Part shown: piece after piece, positions 13,961 to 34,762 of the stretch
How the letters are laid out: each line of letters opens with the position of its first letter
Numbering within the stretch: the stretch's first letter is position 1
Source: Anabas testudineus
Lineage: Eukaryota; Chordata; Actinopteri; Anabantiformes; Anabantidae
DNA length: 64,000 nt
Direction: 5' to 3'
NCBI RefSeq assembly: GCF_900324465.2
Contig: NC_046624.1
Location: forward strand, 9,731,386-9,795,385
Notes under the pieces: generated by a model
Told to the model about the DNA's origin: nothing
Seen by the model: only the letters and a program-made list of their open reading frames with translations
Databases searched by the model: none
Program-made: the position numbers and the translations under genes

Positions 13961-15133
13961 AGGTTCAGATTATATATTATATATTTAAGGATAAATTTGG
14001 TCTAGGACTGAGCATCAGCCCTGGACCTGACTATACTGTGCAGGTCTGTCTGCAAACCTGCACTGAGAAGACAAGTTAAAAGGTGCAGCACACTGGTGGA
14101 AAGACATCACAAAAGAAAGAAAGAAACAAACAAAGATCTATACCACTGGACAGATTTCCATTTCCAGCACAGTATTCAAAGTGACTTTTCACCTGTTGGA
14201 GTCTTTGTCAAACTTATTTCAGTGTGTCTGTGACAGACACTTGAGAATAATCAGTTCGTTTCCTTAACACCCGATTCCTATAAATTTAATCTAATATTTC
14301 CGTAGAATAACCTTCACAAAGTGTTTTTTCTGTGGTGCCAAATAACTGTCTGTAAAATAATCCTTATTTTTATAACATGCACAAGTATCACTAACTTATT
14401 TGCATCTAAATATAAAGCCTGTTATCAGTTTATGTAAAATACTAAAGAGAAGATTAGTTTCTACAAGGTTTTCTCAAATTAAGAGAGTAAAAGCACCAAG
14501 TTGGAACCACATTTCCCATGTTTTTATTCCTTTACTGGAGGAAATTTAGGTTATTCAGCATTTTGTGATCTTAACCAGTTTGATTTTTTTTTTTTACTTC
14601 ATGCGTTTTAGTTGAATCCTTAACATCAAGATGTTGTTTAGTGATCTGAATGATTTATGGTGTTGGTGTTGACCATATAAAAAGATGCTCTACAGATTTG
14701 GGAGGGGGAAAAAATAAACTGCTGCTCTCACTGTTATTTATGTCTCTGGAGATTTTTACATGCAGTAGACACTCAGGAGCAACAGACTGTTCCTTATATA
14801 CAGTATAGGTGCACTCTATTATATGCTACAACACATATGCAGATACTAATTACAGAGTTTGTCAATGTCTTCATGCCAATAAATATCCTGTTTACACCTT
14901 GTCAGATATTTGCCTTCCTCCCTATGTATTCTATAAGGAAATGTGCAAACATGCAGTGCCTGAATCAATGTACAGTATTTTATTTACAAAGGACACAGTG
15001 CTTTTTTTTTTTTTATCAAATTGAACTTCATTGTGTCTCTGCACTACATTTAGTGGTTACATTTACAATGACTGAGGGCTGAGGGCAAACCAGATCTAGA
15101 AACAGTCTGTGGTCTTTATTAAAGTTGCTCCGG

Positions 15134-17717
15134 TCAGTCCAGCATTACTCTTCCCAACTCTCCTTTCCTGAAGGCTCTTATAAAATCGTAAGCTGCTGCT
15201 GTGTAGTTTGGGATAGTGACAGTAATGTTCCCTGAGGAAAAAGAAAAGTATCACAATATGCTTGTTCTTTCTTTGTGAGGTTAACATTTTCACTCCTGCA
15301 TTAATACACCGGTATCATTATATGTAAATCAGATCTTAAAAGGAATCGTTAGATATTTCAGGAAACAAGCTTATTTGCTTTTTTGCATAAAGTCAGATGA
15401 TAAACTGAAATGCCAGGGAACAGCCAGTGACAAAATCCACCTACTGGCACAAATGACCATGTTATATCTTGCTTGTTAAATTTCTAAGCTAAGCTAAGTT
15501 AAAACGCTGCTGGTTGTAGCTTCATATCCATTGTACAGACACAACTCAAGTTGTATCATCTCCCCCCTTGACTGTCAGTAAGAAAAGTAATTAATGTATT
15601 TCCCAAAATGTTGAACTGTTGTTTCATGTCAATTTTACCAAAGGGACAGTTTTCCAATAATACAGTTTGTGGCACGTCTTTTCGTAGGATTAGCACTCGC
15701 TTACCCACTCCAGTGATGGCTTTGACCCGCTGGGTCTTTTTAAGTTTCACAGCAATGCGTTTGAGGACATGCTGGATGTTATCACTGGGCTCTTGAAGGT
15801 CGTATTTCTCCACATAACTGCACACAAACACACACACACACAGTAAAAATGACAGTAATGTGAAGCTAAAGGAATACACTGATAATATGACAGTTTATTC
15901 AATTGCTTAGAAAGAAAAGGTCACACCTGAACTTCCCTAGCCTGTTCAGAGAATAGAGTAAGTAGTCAGCAATAATGTCTTCACCCACTAAATGGTCCAG
16001 TATAGTTCCTGGAGAAGAAAAACAATCAAAGCAATTCCAATGAATATGGGAAAACACACTTTCCACACAATGTTTCCTAAGTGTCAGTATATAATGACGT
16101 TCTACCCACCACATAAAGCCAGCTTCATGCCTGTTTCAACGCTCTCAATCTTAGGAGGCAAGACTCCCGGTGTGTCGAACAAGTGCACTACGGGTCGCTG
16201 ACACACCTGATAGTAAAGACAGTTAAATACTGAACAGATGCACACACACACACAGAGACACCATAGACAAACACACAGACAACACACACGGAGACAAAGT
16301 CCTCTAAGCTATACTCACCTGAATTTTAGTCAAGACTGCTTTAGTTATACCTGGCTCCCCACCTACTCGTGACGCTCGACCTAAAATTGGTTTATAATTC
16401 CAGTATGTTAATACAATATATAAACCATCACACTGAAACAATGTCTATCGCCTACTTTTTATTCATACCTTTTTTTAAGTATGTTCTTCTTAATGCGTTA
16501 ATGAGAGATGACTTCCCTACATTGGGCACTCCAATCAACATCAGGCAATAATTAGTATCCTGAAAGTTTTACATGACAAGGTTAAAGCACAAACAGTATG
16601 TTGGCATCTGGCCTCTTTAGGTGAGAGAAAATATATTTTACTGTTGCAAGAGTAATGTCGCAATCAATTTGTGTTAATGTAATCATACCTCATCTTTGTT
16701 AAAGCGTGGTCTGCTCTCAATCATTTCCACCACCACTGGCACCAACTACATAAGAAAAGTAATTGATCAATTTTATATCAGCAGATCATCACATGTTCAG
16801 TATCCAGTGAAGATGTCTAGTACTGCACCTTTTTTATGTTGTCATCCTGCTGCTTTAAACAGTCTGTGAAGAGCACGTTCTTCACTCCGCTCTTTTCTAA
16901 CTTCTTCAGGATTCCCTGCAGGGTAAATGTGAAGCCACAACTCTGTGTTGGCAATGTTAAAATGCTAAGAACGTGTGATTCTGTTAAAACAGCAGCAGTT
17001 TTACCTGCTTGTTGGAAAGATCAGTAAGGTCCATCTTGTTGAGAATTAGCACATGTGGTCGGACGTCTAGAGTCTCCTGAAACACAGGGTTTCTTCCAGA
17101 GAAGGGGATGTGCTTAATGTTAAAGAATATTCAGACAGGACTAATTTTACAGCTCCAGTAAACAGCAGATTAACCCGCTTTGTAATATTATTCCATCAGA
17201 GACTGTAGTGTAAATATGCTTTAACTCCATATATATCTGGCTACAGATCTGTATGGGGTTCTGCAGTAATAAGGACTTGGTATCACTGGATTTTCTATTT
17301 GTTCATATTCCATATCATACAATATAGATAAATGACCATCACAAAAATTGCACTTAGTAATTAACATTGCACAGTAAGGTTGTTAACATGATGTAAGGAT
17401 ATTCTGGCATCATGGATTTCTATGATGCAGTCCACACTCCTGAGAGTCGCTCTCATCTGCTTCAGTCCTGTCAACAACAGGGTTTAAATATTATTACAGT
17501 GTGATAATCAATAAATCAGATCACACACAGGAATGGTTGCTTTACAAAACATTACCATTCGCACAAACGCACATATCTATTTTACATAAAGGAGACTTGG
17601 ATCAGGGCTGTCACCTTTAGCCATGTGTCCGGGGAACCAATGAGCCACATCCCGTCCGCCGAAGTCGAACACGGATCTAAAGTTACCGACATTACGTAAA
17701 ACCTGGTGTAGTTTCAT
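15134..17717 (-). CDS. mtg1: Mitochondrial ribosome-associated GTPase 1
   Basis: Eleven coding exons: 17615-17717, 17403-17467, 17005-17109, 16829-16915, 16689-16745, 16469-16559, 16319-16380, 16110-16206, 15927-16008, 15705-15817, 15134-15231; total 319 residues. It is a circularly permuted YlqF-type GTPase, and the motif order shows it: G4 (LILNKMDL) comes first, then G1 (GVPNVGKSS), the G2 threonine in GGEPGIT, and G3 (DTPGVLPP). Such proteins act in late assembly of the mitochondrial large ribosomal subunit at the inner membrane. The N-terminus (MKLHQVLRNVGNFRSVF) is basic and amphipathic, fitting a mitochondrial import signal. The intron between exons 2 and 3 is a U12-type AT-AC intron (see findings). 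A poly(A) signal lies only 14 bases past the stop (15115-15120), so the 3' UTR is very short. Confidence 0.96.
15345..15610. repeat. Shortened copy of the palindromic DNA element, in an mtg1 intron
   Basis: Left end ATATTTCAGGAAACAAGC and right end GTATTTCCCAAAATG match the ends of the element at 1604-2022 in inverted orientation. The centre GACAAAATCCACCTACTGGC matches the centre of that family, while the left arm has lost a piece. It lies in the last mtg1 intron (15232-15704) without touching either splice site. Confidence 0.65.
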
Positions 17718-18374
17718 GGCTCCTGTGAGTCGACAACAACGTCAGATGTAAATACTTTGTTTGCCCTAAGAGCTAAAATACTAGTTGGACTTGACCATGG
17801 CGATGTCCTACACTGTTTACATTCCGACTCGAAACTGCCATCACACAATTTATGTTCCAATTTATTTGTTAATGGGCGCTTTACTGCCCTCTACAGGATG
17901 GTGGATTTTTAAATTACCAACTCTCAAATAAAGACTTTGATCAGCTGCTGTTTCTGTCGGTCATTAAAAAGATGCAGTAGAAAACTTAGTGAGATTTGAC
18001 AACAAATACTTTTCCTTTCATACAAGTGTGCAGCACCAAGTCTGTGCAAATGCAAAAGGTGAATTTTTGACTCACTGACAATAAAATGATGAATAGATGA
18101 ACTGTTATATAAGTGAAACTAAACTTTATAAAATGTTTTGTGCATAATGTAAAATTAATTTACTCATGGACATAAGACAGAACAGTTAAAACATTTATGT
18201 ATAATTTATAAATAATCGAATTAATTTGAATGTAATAAACGCATGCACGGTTATTAATCTTAAGACTGCAGGATTACTTTGCAAGTCAAACTTATATACT
18301 TCTGTTTTAATTATACAATCAAATAATTCAGAGCTGTGCCCTTAATGCATTTAAATAAACATCTGCTCCCCACA

Positions 18375-18475
18375 AGTCAACTCTGAGATTACTGTTTGAG
18401 AATGGTGCAGATTTTAGATAAAAACGTTGTCAGTGTCTCAGAGAGGAGCGCAGGATTGTCTTTGTGGTGAGGATG
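18375..18475 (-). pseudogene. Relic of a third paox copy
   Basis: Two parts of the functional paox gene (19458-23937) appear here side by side. Bases 18375-18430 resemble the sequence just 3' of its stop (about 19367-19425): both hold CAACTCTGAG and GTGCAGATTTTAGATA. Bases 18442-18472 resemble the start of its exon 9 (19797-19830): GAGCGCAGGATT, CTTTG and GGTGAGGATG are shared. The roughly 380 bases between them in the intact gene are missing. It cannot code for anything; it looks like the end of an old tandem duplication. Confidence 0.65.
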
Positions 18476-19457
18476 ATTATTTAGTGCCTTAGATAAAGAC
18501 CTGTATTGCTAAATCCTAAATTTCTACATTGCCATCAGTTAGTATTTCTGTTCTTTCTTTTTAGCCAAGAAAATATTTAAGGGAGAAATTAGAACCCAAA
18601 GTTGTGACAAAAGTACAGTATTTCTTTCCTTTTATTCAACACAAAAGTAGAGCTCAGCTCCATGTTCAGTATCACACAGTAAATGAAACAAGGAAAGAGA
18701 GAGTGGGGCCAGAGTACATGCAAATAAGATGCACCTTTAGTCTACACATGTTACATAGTGTTTCAACTGTAATCAGAGGATAAATCAACTCTCAGACAAA
18801 CATCTGGAACAATTAGACCAACTGAAACAATCATGATTTTTTTTTCCAAAATGTGCAAAAATAGTTTAATATGTGACACTGCCACTAAACTAGCGGAGGG
18901 AAAGCTTTGATTTGCACTTAATAATAGGTTCTTGAAAAGGTCACAGAAGTTTGAAACATTCATGACACATTTATGAAGGCACTCAACATAGGTTATTCAC
19001 TGTCAGATGACGTGATGCAATGCATTTCAGTTTATAAGGATTTGGTTATTAATGGCTTGAGACCTGAGAAAAGGTCTCAGGACATCTAAAATCTTTCCTT
19101 CCTGTTTGCATTTCATTAATTAATTTTTAAGTAATAAAATATACTTGAATAAATTTAACTTAAAGCTGTGCTTTCAATGAATTTCATGAAAATATAATTA
19201 CTGTATTAATCCCGTGAATTGCCTGACTCAGTTAACAAAAATGCTTACAGTAAGTGTTGTTGTTTAGTTCACTATAATCCACAGCTTCAGTCAGCAGCGT
19301 CACATCTCACCGTCTGGGAAGCTCCAAAAGTTTATATGACTGATTGAATCGTCCTCTACAATCGTCCAAATCAACTCTGAGCTGATGAGTTCGAGAATAG
19401 TGCAGATTTTAGATATAGATGTGATAAATGTAATTTTGTCAAAGCAGCACTGTTCGT

Positions 19458-23937
<4,480 letters not shown>

Positions 23938-24985
23938 TGCTACACCCTAACTTTCTCCCTGCTGCTAACTCGTAGTGACACACATGCGGTGCAGCCTGAT
24001 TAAGATTAACTCCTGTTCAGCAGGAGAAGAGATGTGCGACACATATTTGCTTCCGGTCGGGAACAACCCGCTTCCTATGGTGCGCTCCAGAGTTCAAGCT
24101 CATTAAACTTTGCCCCAGGGTCCGCTGGGCTTGTAATGAGGACAGGGACCGAGCTTCATGGCAGTGAAGTGTTTTAGAAAACGTAGCATTATTCACAACT
24201 TTCTGAAATGCTGTTGTTACCCTATACTGCCAGTTATGTTTACATACCTACCCAGGATTTCCGTCTCCTCCTGCTTTTGGAAACCATTCAAGTCCATTTT
24301 TCCATTTGGATTTGGGAGTTTGCAGGAGTGGATTTTATTAAAGTTCATAAAACGGTGTCTGAACCTTAACTTTTCTCCGATGCATAACGTTATGGAGCCT
24401 ATTAATATATTTCTTTATATATTAATATTGAGGCACATTAAGGTTAATGCCACATACCCCGATATTTGTCAGATTTTATTTTTATGTAAAAAGCGTTTTG
24501 TAGGGCCTACCACAATGCACAAGACAGATGAAAATGAAAAAAACAAACAAAACTAAACTCAATGTAACGGTTATCTTTAATTTCTTTACATATTTATCCT
24601 TATAAATATTTTAATTGCATATTACTCCCCACTCCCCCACAGTTTTCAATATCTAGAAGGCTGCCTTAACAGAACTAATGTGTATATTTGTCTATGGCTG
24701 TTATAGCTATAAGAATAGTATTTATAAAGCACACATCATAATTGATTACATTACAAATATTAATTTATAATATCCAAATTCCCTTCCTGGTGATCAACAA
24801 AGTGTTACTTTAACTAAGCTTTACACTGATTTATCATTACATTGCAAAACTGTCACTATGAACAGTATCAGATGTTGCTAAGTCTTAGCTTAGTAGCTTT
24901 GAGCCACAAGTTACTGAAGATCTCATTCAACACATACAGTACAGTGAATGTTGGCCTTTAAAAAATAAAAGTGTGTGTTCATCTT
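23938..24985. other. Spacer between the two paox genes
   Basis: About 1 kb separates the copy A start from the copy B stop. The first 200 bases are GC-richer and must hold the copy A promoter; no TATA box is evident. I see no further gene. Confidence 0.5.
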
Positions 24986-28268
<3,283 letters not shown>

Positions 28269-28503
28269 TGTGTCAGAAATAGAAGCTTGTACCTTGTCGC
28301 TTTGGATAAAAGCCAAAATGACCAAATGTAAGTGAAGGCTGCGCGTCTTCTTATATGAGTCCTATGGAAAGTCTATGAATCCAGGCGTGAGGTGACTTCC
28401 GCATATTTGGGGACATGATGAGAAACTGATAATCAGGTTTTAAAGGCGACATTTTACAGTCTATAGGCTGAAGACAGTCACCTGCACCGGACCATAATGT
28501 CAA

Positions 28504-28504
<1 letters not shown>

Positions 28505-28544
<40 letters not shown>
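28505..28544. repeat. (ATA)n microsatellite
   Basis: About 13 perfect ATA units some 240 bases upstream of the copy B start. Confidence 0.97.
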
Positions 28545-28545
<1 letters not shown>

Positions 28546-29460
28546 GCGCAGCAGTCAGCTGATGTCGAGACATGTAGGCTGCACAAACTCTGGGAAGCAG
28601 GAAAAACTGCTGTGTTGTTTGTCAAATTGCAGTAAAATCGTCAGATAGTTGGACGAAATGCTAATGTACAGCTGCCTGTTCATATGTGTTGTGGAGTTGT
28701 TTGGCTGTTTTCTGTTGTTTCTGCAGCTGCAACAACAGAAGGCTCAGCAGTAATTCAAGGACACCAAGTAAACAAGCTTTTTCAACATGTTGCTGCTGTT
28801 GCAACTGTTCTCCTGGTGGCAGCTTGGAAGGCAATGACTTATTAAGACTTCATTTTTCATTTAGTGTTCAAACGAGAATAAAAAATATTCCATACCACTA
28901 CATCTTAACTTTAAAGTCTACGTACCAAATGCACCAAGAATTCAAACTCAAACTGGCTTTCTTGTACCTCTTATACCTCGTTAGTCTGATTTAATTGCAA
29001 TCAGAGTTCCTGTTACAACAAAAACATGTAAGCTTTTTATATTTGCCAGGTCCTTGTATGTTTATGTGTGCCTGTGCACAGGAGGTGTGCAAGTGGGGGT
29101 GTTATGAATAAATAGAGACATATGATTATATAAAAATATTGTAGGCCAAGGTTGGTCCACAAAATATTACAATCTAACTGTTCGTAAGACTGTGGGAAAG
29201 TGGATCAGCCCTCTTTTCTCAGGCTACCCCTATTGTGATTGTGTAATGTTGATAGGTTTGCACACACACACACATACAAAGCTCATGGGAACTAGCTGGC
29301 AAAGAGGGTCACTCCGAAGAACAATGCTAATCTGTGCTCCAGCCACTGTGGAAGTACAGGAAATAATAAAATGACTGTTTTATTTGTGAGAAGCCTGAGT
29401 TTGGGTTTTGTGTTTGGTGTTAGCAGAGATCCAGCAGCATTTAAAGGCCACACTCAAACG
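28545..29460. other. Gene-free spacer between paox copy B and rassf4
   Basis: No recognisable gene or repeat. The end abuts the inferred rassf4 poly(A) site. Confidence 0.5.
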
Positions 29461-29660
29461 GATTTATTACATACAAAGGTCCAAGTCAGAGTAAAAACAG
29501 CTATTATAAATATTGATATGTGCAGTAAGAATCTTCATACAAAATACAAATACATTAATAGCAGAGTTATCAAAACAGTGATAGTAATAATAACATTAAT
29601 AAAACAGATCATACAAACTGTTGAGATATGTAATTCTAAAATTAGAAGCACATTGGTGGG

Positions 29661-29746
29661 TGACATCGTTCTATTAACATCGTTCTATTAACATGGTTCT
29701 ATTGACATGGTTCTATTGACATGGTTCTATTGACATGGTTCTATTG
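29661..29746. repeat. 14-bp minisatellite in the rassf4 3' UTR
   Basis: Six units of TTCTATTGACATGG (early units read TTCTATTAACATCG or -GG). It lies between the rassf4 stop and its inferred poly(A) signal (reverse AATAAA, 29463-29468). Confidence 0.9.
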
Positions 29747-29884
29747 CTGCCTTTTCCCCCTTTACCTTTATCTCTACATTCACTACAATGGCTGGAAATG
29801 TTGCCATAGTAAATTGGCAATCATTAGTGTTGTACCCACCCTTTTCCCAGTCACTCACCACACTCACACAAACACACACCCAGT

Positions 29885-31783
29885 CTATACTCTGTCACTG
29901 GTGTTAGTTTTGTCCTCGAGCTGATGAAGAATCATAGACTTCAGGGCACTGTACCTGTAGAAGTAAGAAAACACACATGATTAATGACTCATGCACACAT
30001 GTATACACTCAGATACAGTCACTCCAACAATAATAAAGCGGTGTTACTTAGTCTCCTTCCTCACAAAGTCTCTTCTGCAGTAATAAGTATAGACCAGAGT
30101 GTGCATAGTAAATTATGAAATATGTCTATGTGTGTAAAAAAATCAGTGTAAATTGAGTGTGTGTGGGGAAAAAAAGACTAGATGTTTAAGCTCATGTGTC
30201 ATAAATCACCATGACACACATACAAAGGTCAGGGTTACAGTGCTGCAATCTCAGTCATGGGATAAATTATTATACAATCTTGCAAAAAGTGAATGATGCA
30301 TGTTTTCTACAAAAACACTGCCCTCATTAAAGGGCACCAGACATTTTTTGATTCTGTAATGTCGTCAGGAGACACAGATACAGTACTGGCTTCACATAAT
30401 GAAACAGATGTGTCATTAAAGGAGGCTTTGTCTTGGTGGTGTTTGCAACTGTTGGCTCAGTTCAGATAGTCTTGACTTACTTTTTGGTCAGTTTGTTTAT
30501 CTCACGTTCTTCTTCCTCTTTAAGTTTCTTTACGAAGCTGTCTAAAACAGGGATCTCAAACTTTATGTACTGGGCAACCTGGGAACAAAAACATTCAAAC
30601 ATATTGACATGAGTAATATTAACTAAAGTAAATTAAAGTAGTAGGATTCATTACATATATAAATACACAACATGTATTCAAACATATGTTATTATATAGT
30701 TGGTTAATTCGACTTAAAAAAAAAAAAAATCCACTAGACTGTACATTGTATTTTCACCACAAATATAATATGGTTCATTCAGAGTAATCCAGAGTGTAAT
30801 GTTTTAATGCACTAAGCAACACAAACTAAAAGAAAAACTAAATCAAACTAAAACAATGATTACATTCCTGTGGGTTATGTCCCATATTTTTATATGAGTG
30901 AAATGAACGTGTTGATACCCATGACAATCGTTTCAGAAAATGCCTCCAGAAACAATCCGGTTATATTTACATGAGTCAGTGCAGTCACAGCATGCAGTTG
31001 ATCATCTTAGACTATTGTTAGATCAGTCCCCAAACAGGATATTTTTCCACAGCTTTCTAAATTTAACCCGACTGTCTATCACTGGTCCATTGTGTCATTG
31101 TTTGTCTAGTTGAGAACTACACTAGAAATGAATAAAAGGGTCACTTATCATGAACAGAGAGAGTAGTGGCACAAAGCCCAGACTCACATCATACGTGACT
31201 TCCTCTCCCAGGTCGGCCTCCATGATGAAGATCTTGGAGATTTTCTCACAGGGCCCGTAAAGCACACGAGCTACAAGTGGGTATTCACCATCCTTCAGAC
31301 GGGTCCTCTCTGCAAGGTCACAAACAAAAGAAAGAAGAACTCAGCATAAACATACACAACAGGGTAATAATTTGAGTGATAACAATACAATGAAATATGT
31401 GACTTACCACCAGACTCGTGCACCATATAAAGCACAAAATCTTCAGCTTTATTCTCCACCTTAAAAGACACAAAGATTATTTCTTGTTTATGTGGAGCAC
31501 CATTTCATGTGTAGGTGTAATTATTGTCTGGCTGCTCACCCTAAACTTGTGTAGCAGCAGGTTGAGGACTTGTCCAGTCGTCATGGAGCTGTTTACTCGT
31601 ACGTTAGTGACCGTACCGTACGCTGGAGTAAATACAGATGTCTGAAAGCAAGAGAAACAAACATATAGAAATGTAAAGCTAAGAGATGCAACCTATTAGA
31701 AACTTCTAGAGACCCCTAGATTTGAATTCCTGGACTTGAACACTCTGAACATTTTTAACAGGAAGTCTCCAAGAGAAAGGATA

Positions 31784-31862
<79 letters not shown>

Positions 31863-34707
31863 CTATTATATTCAGGAGAAACTGATGAAGGGGCTCAGTG
31901 TATTCTGGGGCACATTAATGAAATCCGCAGCAGGCTATTGTGAAACATGCACAATTTTAGGCACACCCACACAGGAAACCACTGCCCCTCTGCACCTGGA
32001 GATGTGTCAGCGACGGGATACATTAATGTGTGCGCTTGTTTGTGTGAGCTCTTCACCTTGTGGTTGTAGAAGTGTCCGTTGATTGAGAACCTATGTGTGC
32101 GCAAGCGCTGCAAGTCTCTGGCAGTGTGTGTCTTTGACCTCCTCTGAACCCGCATGAAGGAAGCATCACTCCTGGTCCTCAGCAGCTGAGGAGAGTCCTC
32201 TTCCTCCTGACCACACGTGTCACCACCTCAGGGGAACACGTAAACAAAAAGACATGCATGCTTGTGGCTGATTTTATGTACGTCAGCAGCTATGCTTGGC
32301 AGTTGAACCAAGAAGAATTGACATTACATTTGCCCACTGCACATCTACAAGGTGGATAAAATCTTTTTAAACAATCGTTTTTTTTTTTTTTTAAATGTGT
32401 CAGTTCATCATCCAACAAACATTCATGTTGTCAGCATGTGATAAAATGTCCTGTTAACGCTCTTTCAGTAAATACATTTTGAATGAAGAAAATACACACT
32501 CTCTCAGTTGTTTATCTGTAGCCAAGAAGGACCCTGTGAGATGTCAGCAGCTGACAAAAGAGCTTAAAAAGGTCAATGTCAGGCCCATGAGTAAGTAGCT
32601 CTGGATATTTACAGTGTTGGTGACCGGATCTGGCAGGCATCTCATGATAATCCCTGCTCAACACGTGAACCAACCTTTGTGCTGGAAACGCTGAATGAAG
32701 CACTTGTGGATCAGCATGTGTGAATGTAATCTGCATTAAGCCAGCAGGTGTGTGAGCGTGAGGACGTGCCGCACGTGTATGTTACTCACTGGCTGGTCCA
32801 GTTTCTCCGCTCAGCGTATTATTGTTAGACTCTGTTAACAGATGCTTTGCCAGCGCAGATCTATCGTTTCTGTAGGAAGATAAATTTGGTGACATTACTA
32901 AAACTCTTACACAACACTTAAAACACATGTAGGAGTTGTGCTAAGATAACATTTAACAGCTCATAACTCAAGATAGAAGAGTTTCTCCATAAATTGTAAA
33001 ATTGAAGAAAAAAGAAAGAAAAATTATATTTTGTAATGATTTGCTCCATTTGTGACCAATTGGATCAACTCTTATGATCAGAAAGAGTTTTTTCTTGTCT
33101 CCAAAGTATTGTCACAAAGCAAAAACAGCCTAAATTAGTACAGCAAAGTCATGTATTACACAGGTAAAAGGAGCTTCCCCAGTTCCTCAGCTCCAGTAAA
33201 TATACACAGGGTGAGGTCAGAGCTTTTAGTTTGACTTTCTCTGGTATTGTGCAAGAGGTCACGTTTGGGAGTGTTGTAGCTACAACGCCAACATCAACAC
33301 ATCTGTGTCAGGCTGGATCAGGTGGTTACCGGTTGAGACGGAATCTTTCATTGTCATCGTGCATCTGAAGCCTGATGGGTCGACGTAGACCCCAGTAGAT
33401 GTTCAGCAGCCCCTCGAGGATGAGCTCTCCATCCTCCTACACACACACACACACACACAAACACATGCAGATAAAACAATAAGTATGAGCAGTGATGGTC
33501 TGAAGGGATTTCCTGCTGGCCGCTGGCCACAGCAGCTCAATATCAGGTGTACGTGCAGGAACAGTCGCTCACAGCTTTGTTGTGAATCCTCTCATCTTGG
33601 AGAATCCGTGAGCTAGACCACCCTGTTTTATAGAGTACAAGGGTGAAGTCACGTCTGAGAAGTCAGCAATAATGAGAACAGAGGCATGGCTGCTCTGGGT
33701 CACGTACACGTAGTTTCATAAACAGAAACTAAATTTAGAAGAAAGTGGTCACACTGTTGTATGTTATGAGGGCAGAGAAAAAACACTGTTGCATTGTTTG
33801 AAAATTGTTGTTATAAATATAAAAGACAAAAAAGCTAGTTTTATTTTAGTGCTGAATGGTTAAACCTGTGGCCGATCAAGTTTTTTATGAGGATATATTA
33901 AGTCTGAACTGAATAAGTATTGAATGATACACTTTTTTCACTATTACTTATATTGAATTACATTAAACCACGACTATGACTGATGTAACCATTGACTGTC
34001 ACACTACTTTGTTTTCTTTGTCTAATGTCACTTGTTAAATCATCAGTAAATCTAATTTGATGCCACACAATCCAATTCAATTAAATACATTTTGACAATC
34101 AAGTTAAATAAAAACTAAAAACTAATTCATTAATTTAATTCAGAGAAATTAGTCTGAACACCTTATTCAAAGCCAGTTGAAAGTGTGTAGTTATTATGTG
34201 GCATTTTATGTTAAATACCCAGTAATGTTATGGTTTGTTCTAAAATGTTAACACATGAATGAAAAAGAATATATAAGAAAGGTTTTCTTAAATTGATGGT
34301 TTATAATATCAATAGAAAAGCATATTGGAAATAGGAATGATGTTAATGTGATCATTTTAATTTAAAAAAGAGGTAGATAAAAAAAAAAAAATTAAAACAA
34401 GGTTTTCCACTTTTTCCCTTCGAAGGTTAAAGATAAAATAACAAATTGATATTTAGGCTAATAGCCTAGATCTAATAAGAACCATGTGATTTACTAGAAG
34501 AACACTGAAGACTAACACGTTTTTTGGTACTTGTTTTTAGCAGTGGAATGTCAGAGAAAAGGAAAGCAGAAGCAGAAAGTGGCATTTTGGAGGTGTGTCA
34601 GATTGTTCCCAGGGCTTCATTGTTTGTGGAATATAAACATTCAGAGCAGCTGCACCACTGAACCTCCCTAACCCGCCACTCCTGGGTTTCCTGAACAGGC
34701 ATGAACA

Positions 34708-34762
<55 letters not shown>

